Positions 43,757-50,536 of a stretch of DNA of 64,000 nucleotides are shown one piece after another. Position 1 is the stretch's first letter; each line of letters starts with the position of its first letter. Both the position numbers and the translations under genes were made by a program. Source of the stretch: Streptomyces sp. AC550_RSS872 (lineage in GTDB: Bacteria > Actinomycetota > Actinomycetes > Streptomycetales > Streptomycetaceae). The notes under the pieces were generated by a model. It was not told where the DNA came from, did not search any database, and saw only the letters and a program-made list of their open reading frames with translations. The stretch is taken from assembly GCF_019049285.1 (NCBI RefSeq), contig NZ_JAGMUL010000120.1, positions 108,983-172,982 of the forward strand, given 5' to 3'.

Positions 43757-44023
43757 TCAGCCCTTCTTTGCCTTCTTCCCGTGCGGGGCATCGTTCACAG
43801 CCCGCTCCGTCTCACGGTTGATGGCCCGGCCGACGGTGTCCAGGGCCTTGTCGACGCTCACACCGCCGAGCTTGGTCTCGGCACCGGCCGGCAACCCGGC
43901 GTCAGGGGCCCCGGTGGCGGGGGAACCGGTGACGGGGAGCTCGATGGCGTGGGACGGAGTGACCGCCGCGACGACGAATCCGGTGGCCAGGGATGCGATG
44001 GCGAGCATGCTGCGCTTCTTCAT
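43757..44023 (-). CDS. small secreted protein
   Basis: 88 residues. A Sec signal peptide MKKRSMLAIASLATGFVVAA ends at about residue 26 (SHA). The mature part is small and Pro/Gly/Thr-rich, then ETERAVNDAPHGKKAKKG. It resembles the many short exported Streptomyces proteins of unknown function. The ATG at 44023 has only a weak purine-rich leader. It lies 31 bp downstream of the TIGR01777 gene on the same strand. Confidence 0.7.
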   Translation of the reverse strand: MKKRSMLAIASLATGFVVAAVTPSHAIELPVTGSPATGAPDAGLPAGAETKLGGVSVDKALDTVGRAINRETERAVNDAPHGKKAKKG

Positions 44024-44054
44024 GACCGTTTCAACTGCGAAACGGAGGTGGGAG

Positions 44055-45062
44055 TCACGCTCCGCCTCTTGGCGATCGGGACGGCGACGCGATTTCGGCC
44101 CCGGGTCGCTCCCTGTGGAGCCGGCGCTGCCGCACGCGCCGTACGAGATCGCCGGCCGCCTCAGGCCACCGGTCGTACTCGAAGACGAACCCCTCGTCGA
44201 GCAGCCGGCCGGGCACGACACGGCGGCTCTTCAGCAGGAGTTCGGTGTCCGAGCGCAGTGCGAACGCGCCGATCTCGGCCATCCACTTCGTCGCGGGCAG
44301 GCCCACGGGTACGCCCCACGCGGAGCGCAGTGCCCGCATGAAGGCGCGCTGCGTCAGGGGTTCGGGAGCGGCGAGGTTCACCGGGCCGGCGAGATCCGGC
44401 CGATCGACCAGGAACTCGACCGCCCGGACGAAGTCCCGGTCATGGATCCAGGAGACGTACTGCCCGCCGCCCGCGACGGGCCCGCCGAGCCCCAGCCGCG
44501 CCAGTCGCAGCAGGACGTCGAACACGCCGCCACGATCGGGGCTCATCACCATGGCGGAACGCAGGGCGACCTTCCGGGTGTGCGGTGTGTCGGCCTCCTC
44601 CTGCGCCCGCTCCCAGGCCTTGGCGATCTCGACGCTGTACGCCCAGTAGTCCGGCACATCGGGTTCGCCGCCGCCGATGACGCCCGTGGCCTCGTCGTGC
44701 GGCGCGTCGAAACGGTGGGCGTAGACGGTGGCCGTGCTCATCTGGAGCCAGACCCGCGGCGGCCGGGCGGCGCCGCTGATCGCCTCTCCCACGACCCGGG
44801 TGGAGTGCACCCGCGAATCCATCATGGCCCGCAGATTGGGCGCGGTGTAGCGGCAGCTGACGCTGCGCCCGGCCAGGTTGATCACGATGTCGCTGCCGTC
44901 GATCGCCGCGGCCCAGGGGCCCGGCGTCTTCCCGTCCCAGTGGAGCTCGCCCTTTTGCGAGGGCCGCCTGGTCAGGACGACGACCTCGTGGCCCGCGCCG
45001 CTCAGCGCACGGTTCAGGACCGTGCCCACCTGCCCGGTTCCCCCGGGGATCACTATCTTCAT
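44055..45062 (-). CDS. TIGR01777 family epimerase-type oxidoreductase
   Basis: 335-residue extended SDR of the TIGR01777 (SDR39U1-like) group. The nucleotide-binding loop GGTGQVGTVLN is at the N-terminus, followed by IVINLAGRSV and the active-site region MSTATVYAH. The C-terminal domain ends with LLDEGFVFEYDRWPEAA, the DUF1731 region. Catalytic activity in this group is not established. The ATG at 45062 follows GAGGGGGAG. The small secreted protein gene follows on the same strand. Confidence 0.87.
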   Translation of the reverse strand: MKIVIPGGTGQVGTVLNRALSGAGHEVVVLTRRPSQKGELHWDGKTPGPWAAAIDGSDIVINLAGRSVSCRYTAPNLRAMMDSRVHSTRVVGEAISGAARPPRVWLQMSTATVYAHRFDAPHDEATGVIGGGEPDVPDYWAYSVEIAKAWERAQEEADTPHTRKVALRSAMVMSPDRGGVFDVLLRLARLGLGGPVAGGGQYVSWIHDRDFVRAVEFLVDRPDLAGPVNLAAPEPLTQRAFMRALRSAWGVPVGLPATKWMAEIGAFALRSDTELLLKSRRVVPGRLLDEGFVFEYDRWPEAAGDLVRRVRQRRLHRERPGAEIASPSRSPRGGA

Positions 45063-45201
45063 CGACTCCCCCTCGTGTGTGGAAACGAGCCTAGCGCACA
45101 CAGTTGAACATGTTCAAAAGCGTGGGCCCATGGCAGATGCCGGGTCAATGAGCGGCCCGGGCCGGGGGTGGAACGTGGAGGTGTCCCACCCCGGCCGGGT
45201 G

Positions 45202-46470
45202 TCATCGGATGTACTTCACCGGCTTGGTGGCGGCGTTGAGGAGGTACTCCAGGGGGCCGCGGCGGAAGAAGCGGGACCAGGTCGCGGCGAACACGATCGC
45301 CCCGAGGACGTACATGATCAGCGGCGACCAGGACTGCTGGGTGCCGGTTCCGGCGGCCGTGGACAGTGCGGTCTGTGCGAGGAAGTGGCCGACGTAGGCG
45401 GTCAGGGACATGGTGCCCACGGCGATGACCGGTTTCGCCAGGCGGCGCAGTCGCGGCAGGCGGTCCATCGCCACCGTCGCGCCCACGATCACGAGGATCG
45501 CGATTCCGACGCTGCCGATGATGTCGAACGTGGTGCCGCTGTGGGGGCCGGCCGCCAGGAGCGACGACGCCGGCATATCGGGGAACGACCCGCCGTCGAG
45601 GGGCATCGATCCGCTGCCGGCGGGCATCGACCCGGAGCCGCTGGACGACGGCCCGTCTTCCGCGAGGCTCCGCAACGCGTCCTTGCCGGCGAGCAGCAGG
45701 GACATGCCGTAGGCGGTCGCGGTGAGGGTGGCGCCGAGCGCGGCGAGGCGCTTGTGGACAGTGCCGGAGGACAGGTCGAGGCGGCCCAGTGCCATGCCGG
45801 CGATCACGAAGGACATCCACGTGAGCGCCGGGTAGAAGCCGGTGAGCAGCAGATCGAGCACTCCCACCTCGCTGAGGTGGCGGAGCGGGTCGTAGGTGTT
45901 GATGCTCTGCTGGACCGAGGGAGTCAGCAGCGAGGTGAGGAGGAACGCCAGCTGCGGTGTGACGAGGGCGAACGCGGCCGCGATGATCGCGAGGGTCCTG
46001 GCGCGCAGGCGTACCAGGGGCAGGGCGAGGAGGAAGTAGACCCCGTAGAAGCCGAGGATGATCACTCCCCCGTACTCCATCGCCATCACGGTGCCCAGAG
46101 CCAGCAGGACCACGGCCCGGATCGCGATGCGGGCCTTCGCCTGCCGGCCGGCCAGGCCGGTCTTGGGCTCGCGGCGTCCGGCGAGCAGCATCAGTGAGAA
46201 CCCGGCGAGGGTGGCGAACAGGACCGACGAGTGACCGTCCGATATGTAGCGGATCCAGCTGCCGACGCCGGACGTGGCGGACAGCGGGGGGCCGATGTGC
46301 ACGACGTACATGCCGAACACCGCCAGCGCGCGGGCCAGGTCCACCCCGACGAGGCGTCCCATCGAGGGACCGGGCGAGGCCGGCACGGCGGACTCGGGGG
46401 AGGTTCGGGGCGGCGGAGGCGAGTTCTCCTGCGGAGCCGACGTCTCCTGGGGCGGCTGTGTCTGTGTCAT
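45202..46470 (-). CDS. DUF418/DUF1624-type membrane protein
   Basis: 422-residue polytopic protein with about ten transmembrane helices. It opens with GRLVGVDLARALAVFGMYVVHIG, the N-terminal segment of the heparan-acetyltransferase-like family (DUF1624), and has a C-terminal half of the DUF418 type (TAYVGHFLAQTA). A loop after helix 6 carries GSGSMP repeats. An acyl-transfer role is possible but unproven. The ATG follows a GAGG. Upstream lies the decayed region described separately. Confidence 0.78.
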   Translation of the reverse strand: MTQTQPPQETSAPQENSPPPPRTSPESAVPASPGPSMGRLVGVDLARALAVFGMYVVHIGPPLSATSGVGSWIRYISDGHSSVLFATLAGFSLMLLAGRREPKTGLAGRQAKARIAIRAVVLLALGTVMAMEYGGVIILGFYGVYFLLALPLVRLRARTLAIIAAAFALVTPQLAFLLTSLLTPSVQQSINTYDPLRHLSEVGVLDLLLTGFYPALTWMSFVIAGMALGRLDLSSGTVHKRLAALGATLTATAYGMSLLLAGKDALRSLAEDGPSSSGSGSMPAGSGSMPLDGGSFPDMPASSLLAAGPHSGTTFDIIGSVGIAILVIVGATVAMDRLPRLRRLAKPVIAVGTMSLTAYVGHFLAQTALSTAAGTGTQQSWSPLIMYVLGAIVFAATWSRFFRRGPLEYLLNAATKPVKYIR

Positions 46471-46746
46471 ACGGAGAACCTCGCGTGGACGTCCGGGGGC
46501 GGACCATCCGGCAGTCTTCGGTGACTCCCCCGCCGATCGGCGGGTACCGCCCTGCCGACTGACGGAGTCTCATCCTGACCGGCCGGTCCGGTGCGACCGG
46601 ACGGCGGTGCTGTTCAGCCACCCGGCGGGGGTGGACCCGACGGTTGCCGGATGGGCGCGTGGCGGCCGGGCTTCCAGGCTGGAGGCATGACACACCGCGC
46701 CGGCACAAGGGGCGCGAGGGGCGCGAGGACTGCCTCGGCACTTCGG

Positions 46747-46877
46747 CCCGCGCCGACCGGATCGTCGTCATGGAATCCGGCCGGGTCCGCTCGGTGGGCA
46801 CCCATGAGGAACTGGTGGCCGAGGACCGGCTGTACGCACAGCTGGCGGCCACCCAGCTCCTCGCCCCCGCGCGATGA
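46747..46877 (+). pseudogene. C-terminal remnant of an ABC exporter ATPase
   Basis: A stretch reads ADRIVVMESGRVRSVGTHEE and continues LVAEDRLYAQLAATQLL before TGA, the typical tail after the H-loop of fused exporter ATPases. The Walker A, signature, Walker B and membrane domain are all absent; upstream 46471-46746 holds no recognisable coding sequence. It is the last 44 codons of a deleted exporter gene. Confidence 0.7.
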
Positions 46878-46983
46878 CCCACCACACGCCAGGTTGTCCG
46901 GTCGGCGACTGCCCCGCTCCCGGCCGGACACCACGCGCACCCACACCCACGTTCACGGAAACCAAGACCGCGAAAGGCCCCGC

Positions 46984-47382
46984 ATGCTCACCGAGCCCGC
47001 CACCCGGGACAGACACGCGGTGTGGAGCCGACCGGCACAGCCGACCGCCCTGTTCGGCGGCGTGTACGGCCTCCTGGTGTCGAGTTCGGCCGTCGCCGCG
47101 CTCACCCGGTTCGGCGAGACGACCCGGGCGGCACGCATGGACGACGCCCTGTGGGTCCCGTTCACCGCCCCCGCCTCGGCCCTGGCGTCCGGGCTCGGAA
47201 CGACCTCGTCATGCCAGGGGGTGTTTCGAAAGTCCCGCGCGGTGCCCGCGGTGTCCGGTGCGTGCCCTCGGCGCGCCGGACGAAGGCCCTCGTACTGGAC
47301 GTACTTGGGCCTTTGGCCGGTGCGGCGAGGGTGCGTGCCGGGCACCGTGGGTGCTGTGCGGGACTTTCGAAACACCCCCTAG
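46984..47382 (+). pseudogene. small membrane protein gene interrupted by MITE
   Basis: ATG at 46984 with GAAAGG upstream. The first 77 codons encode a small membrane protein with GGVYGLLVSSSAVAALTRFG and a second hydrophobic span (DALWVPFTAPASALASG). At codon 78 the frame runs into the inserted palindromic element, which stays open for about 55 codons and supplies a TAG at its right edge (47380-47382). The gene's original 3' end is not identifiable beyond the element. Most likely a broken gene making a chimeric, probably non-functional product. Confidence 0.6.
47216..47380. mobile_element. 165-bp MITE-like palindromic element
   Basis: The ends are perfect 23-bp inverted repeats (47216-47238 and 47358-47380) beginning AGGGGGTGTTTCG. 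The interior is an imperfect palindrome: beyond the TIRs many facing bases still pair, and the centre is a clean hairpin AAGGCCC-TC-GTAC-TGGAC-GTAC-TT-GGGCCTT at 47283-47313. The whole element is symmetric about 47298. No coding capacity. A target duplication is not certain. It fits a miniature inverted-repeat transposable element mobilised in trans; the parent IS is not in the window. Confidence 0.8.
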
Positions 47383-47467
47383 GCGTCAGCCAGGCGGTCC
47401 CCGCCCGTCACGTCCCGGCGAGTGAAACGTTCCTTCCCTCACCGCGCGCGTACACCCCCGCCGGACC

Positions 47468-48421
47468 TCACACCCCCGCCGCGGCCGCCCCGGCCTTCCC
47501 CGCGAGCGCGGCCGCCGCGGCCCCCACCAGCCCGGCGTCCGTGCCCATCTGGGCGGGCGTGATGGTCAGGCGCTGGACGAAGGACAGGGTGGCGTAGTCG
47601 CTCAACGCCTTGCGGAGCGGCGTGAAGAGGATGTCGCCCGCCTTGCCCACTCCCCCGCCGATCACGGCGATGTCGATCTCGACGAGGGTCGCGGTGGCCG
47701 CGATCCCGGCGGCCAGGGCCCGCGCGGCACGCTCGAAGGAGGCGACGGCGACCGGGTCGCCCTCCCGGGCCGCGGCGGCCACCGCGGCGGCGGAGGTGTC
47801 GCCGTCCGGGCCGGGCCGCCAGCCCTTCTCGACAGCCCGCCGCGCGATGTTGGGGCCGCTGGCGATGCGCTCCACGCAGCCGCGCGAACCGCACGGGCAC
47901 GGGTCGCCGTCCAGTTCGACGCTGATGTGGCCGATGTGGCCGGCGTTGCCGGTGGGGCCCGGGTGCAGTCGGCCGTTCAGCACCAGGCCGCCGCCGACGC
48001 CTGTGGAGACGACCATGCAGAGCGCGTTGTCGTGCCCCCGTGCCGCCCCCTGCCAGTGCTCGGCCGCGGTGATGGCCACACCGTCGCCGATCAGCTCGAC
48101 GGGGAGGCCACCGGCCGCCTCCCGAACCCGCCGGACCAGCGGATAGCCGCGCCAGCCGGGCACGTTCACCGGGCTCACGGTGCCCGCGGAGGCGTCCACG
48201 GGTCCGGCGCTACCGATGCCGAGGGCCGTAGCGCGGACCCACAGGGGCGATGCGGTGAGCTCGCCGACGACCTCCTCGACGGCCCGCATCACCGTCTCGC
48301 CGTCCTCCCGCGCCGGCGTCGCGCGCTGAGCCCGGACCACGATCGTGCCGTGGCCGTCCACCAGCGCTCCGGCGATCTTGGTGCCGCCGATGTCGAGCGC
48401 AGCCACGAGGTCGGTGTGCAT
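47468..48421 (-). CDS. ROK family sugar kinase
   Basis: 317 residues. ATP phosphate-binding DIGGTKIAGALVD, then GSAGPVD, the second phosphate loop VVSTGVGGGLVLNG, and the zinc-binding motif CPCGSRGCVERIASG that separates ROK kinases from hexokinases. The expected activity is phosphorylation of glucose or a related hexose. The ATG at 48421 follows GGGGAGAAC. It is divergent from a LacI regulator gene; a palindrome in the shared region suggests control by that regulator. Confidence 0.92.
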   Translation of the reverse strand: MHTDLVAALDIGGTKIAGALVDGHGTIVVRAQRATPAREDGETVMRAVEEVVGELTASPLWVRATALGIGSAGPVDASAGTVSPVNVPGWRGYPLVRRVREAAGGLPVELIGDGVAITAAEHWQGAARGHDNALCMVVSTGVGGGLVLNGRLHPGPTGNAGHIGHISVELDGDPCPCGSRGCVERIASGPNIARRAVEKGWRPGPDGDTSAAAVAAAAREGDPVAVASFERAARALAAGIAATATLVEIDIAVIGGGVGKAGDILFTPLRKALSDYATLSFVQRLTITPAQMGTDAGLVGAAAAALAGKAGAAAAGV

Positions 48422-48537
48422 CAGTGTGAGTTCTCCCCAACTGTTCGGATCTCCCCGTCAACCACGGGAATTGGGCGAGCCGGTCTCGCGGTGGGGGCGC
48501 AGGCCGGAGATCGCGGTGGACAGTGTCCCCCGGATCT

Positions 48538-48562
48538 GACAACGTTGTCCAGGCTCTATGCT
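48538..48562. promoter_or_regulatory. LacI operator and -10 of the lacI gene
   Basis: GACAACGTTGTC (48538-48549) is a perfect 12-bp palindrome with the CG centre of LacI-family operators. TATGCT (48557-48562) fits a plus-strand -10, with the operator inside its spacer. Placed between the ROK kinase and LacI genes, it should autoregulate lacI and may control the kinase. Confidence 0.65.
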
Positions 48563-48587
48563 CGACGCCACATCCTCATACAAACCC

Positions 48588-48653
48588 ATGGACCGACGCA
48601 TCCCCGTGGACAGACGCTTCGCAGTGGACCGACGCTTCCCCGTGGACGACAGG
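48588..48653 (+). repeat. 18-bp tandem repeats at the 5' end of lacI
   Basis: Three copies of an [A/G]TGGACCGACGCTTCCCC-like unit (48588-48605, 48606-48623, 48624-48641) and a partial fourth. Each begins with ATG or GTG in the frame of the lacI gene, so the repeats multiply potential start codons upstream of the likely true start. Confidence 0.7.
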
Positions 48654-48668
48654 ACAGGACGCCGCATC

Positions 48669-49718
48669 GTGCCCGAGACCATCCGCCGATCCGACCGCGC
48701 ACCCGAGAACCGCTACGGCAACCGTCCGACCATGAAGGACGTCGCAGCGCGGGCGGGAGTCGGTCTGAAGACCGTCTCGCGCGTGGTCAACGGTGAGCCC
48801 GGTGTCACCCCGGAGACGGAGCGCCGCGTCCAGGAGGCCATCGACGCCCTGGGCTTTCGCCGCAACGACAGCGCGCGGGTGCTGCGCAAGGGCCGCACGG
48901 CGAGCATCGGTCTGGTCCTGGAGGATCTCGCGGATCCGTTCTACGGGCCGCTGAGCCGCGCGGTCGAGGAGGTCGCCCGAGCGCATGGCGCCCTGCTGAT
49001 CAACGGCTCCAGCGCCGAGGACCCGGACCGCGAGCAGGAACTGGCACTGGCGCTGTGCGCGCGGCGGGTGGACGGCCTGGTGATCATTCCGGCCGGCGAC
49101 GACCACCGCTATATGGAGCCCGAGCTCAAGGCGGGTGTCGCCACGGTGTTCGTGGACCGGCCGGCCGGGAAGATCGACGCCGACTGCGTGCTGTCCGACA
49201 ACTTCGGCGGCGCCCGCGACGGCGTCGCCCACCTCATCGCGCACGGGCACCGCAGGATCGGCTTCGTCGGCGACATGCCCCGCATCCACACGGCGGCCGA
49301 GCGGCTGCGCGGCTATCGGGCCGCCATGGAGGACGCGGGCATACCTGTGGCGGACTCCTGGATGTCCCTGGGCGTCACCGACCCCGAGCGGGTGCGCCGG
49401 GCGGCCGAGGAGATGCTCTCCGGCCCCTCCCCCGTCACCGCGATCTTCGCGGGCAACAACCGTGTGACGGTCACCGTGATCCGTGTCCTCGCCGAGCAGA
49501 ACCGCCCCGTCGCCCTCGTCGGCTTCGACGACATCGAGCTCGCCGACCTGCTCCAGCCCGGCGTCACCGTCGTCGCCCAGGACGCCGCGGCCCTCGGCCG
49601 TACCGCCGCCGAGCGCCTCTTCCGCCAGCTCGACGGCACCCTGGTCACCCCTGAACGCATCGAGCTGCCGACGCGGCTGATCACCCGCGGCTCGGGCGAG
49701 CTGCCGCCGGCGGACTGA
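48669..49718 (+). CDS. LacI family regulator
   Basis: 349 residues from the chosen GTG. The HTH and hinge are NRPTMKDVAARAGVGLKTVS and RVVNGEPGVTPETERRVQ; the effector domain has ASIGLVLEDLADPFYGPL and the late FDDIELADLLQPGVTVV. The start is uncertain: in-frame ATGs at 48558 and 48588 and three GTGs within 18-bp repeats lie upstream. GTG 48669 is preferred as the frame before it is repetitive and the HTH begins about 20 codons later. Probably a sugar-responsive repressor acting with the ROK kinase. No sugar transporter is adjacent. Confidence 0.85.
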   Translation: MPETIRRSDRAPENRYGNRPTMKDVAARAGVGLKTVSRVVNGEPGVTPETERRVQEAIDALGFRRNDSARVLRKGRTASIGLVLEDLADPFYGPLSRAVEEVARAHGALLINGSSAEDPDREQELALALCARRVDGLVIIPAGDDHRYMEPELKAGVATVFVDRPAGKIDADCVLSDNFGGARDGVAHLIAHGHRRIGFVGDMPRIHTAAERLRGYRAAMEDAGIPVADSWMSLGVTDPERVRRAAEEMLSGPSPVTAIFAGNNRVTVTVIRVLAEQNRPVALVGFDDIELADLLQPGVTVVAQDAAALGRTAAERLFRQLDGTLVTPERIELPTRLITRGSGELPPAD

Positions 49719-49725
49719 GCGGCCC

Positions 49726-50517
49726 ATGGACGACATCACGAGCGGGCCGTCGCGGCCCTCGCCCTCGCACAGCCGCACGTTGGAAGCGCTGGGCCTGGCC
49801 GACGCACCACGCGATCAACCGCTCCTCTACCCGGGCGCCTGGCCCGCGGACTCCGGACTCCTCGACGGGGACCAGCTGCTGCCCCTGGACCGTCTGGTGC
49901 ACGACGACCGCGTGCCCGTCCTCGCGGTCGGCTCCAACGCCTGCCCCGGCCAACTGCGGCACAAGATGGACGCGTTCGGGATCACCTCCCCCATCCCCAT
50001 GGTGAAGGTCCGGATCACCGGCATCGACGTGGGCGTCTCCGCACACGTGAGCCGACTGGGTTACGTCTCCGCCTCCCCCTTCGACGCCCCCGGCCACGTA
50101 CGGGACTTGTTCATCACCTGGCTCGACGCCGAGCAGCTCGAGGTGATCGACGCGAGCGAGGGCGTGCCGGTGCCGCACGGCAACTACGACCGGGTCTGGC
50201 TGCCGGCGCCCGACCTGCGGTTCGACCTGGCCGACGGCAGCACGCTCCCGGGCACCTTCGTGTACGTCAACCGCCATGGCGTCCTGCACGACGGCACCGG
50301 CGCGCCGCGCACCCACCCCGGCCAGCGGGCGCTGATCACCGAACTCCTGCTGGGCTCGCCCCGGTTGCGGCAGTTGTTCGGTGACTCCCCCGAGGAGTTC
50401 TGCGCGCGAGCGCGGGCCGACGCGCGGCTGTGCGAGCGCGGGACCCGGCTGTTCGCGCAGGAGCGGATGGTGACGGCCTCGGGGCTGGAGAAGTACGTCG
50501 AGGTTCAGCGGACCTGA
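49726..50517 (+). CDS. gamma-glutamylcyclotransferase-fold protein
   Basis: 263 residues, not a recognised named family. VPVLAVGSNACPGQLRHK looks like the YGSN substrate loop of gamma-glutamylcyclotransferases, and LEVIDASEGVPVPHGNYDRV resembles the segment carrying their catalytic glutamate. The fold is therefore probably GGCT-like, which could act on gamma-glutamyl or related amide compounds. It begins 8 bp after the lacI stop and may be co-transcribed. The assignment rests on two motifs and is moderate. Confidence 0.55.
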   Translation: MDDITSGPSRPSPSHSRTLEALGLADAPRDQPLLYPGAWPADSGLLDGDQLLPLDRLVHDDRVPVLAVGSNACPGQLRHKMDAFGITSPIPMVKVRITGIDVGVSAHVSRLGYVSASPFDAPGHVRDLFITWLDAEQLEVIDASEGVPVPHGNYDRVWLPAPDLRFDLADGSTLPGTFVYVNRHGVLHDGTGAPRTHPGQRALITELLLGSPRLRQLFGDSPEEFCARARADARLCERGTRLFAQERMVTASGLEKYVEVQRT

Positions 50518-50536
50518 GAAACAGCGGACCTGAGCG

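Noticed and set aside
46471..47467. A transposase gene for the MITE-like element
   Set aside because: None of the frames here or in the rest of the window has transposase motifs.
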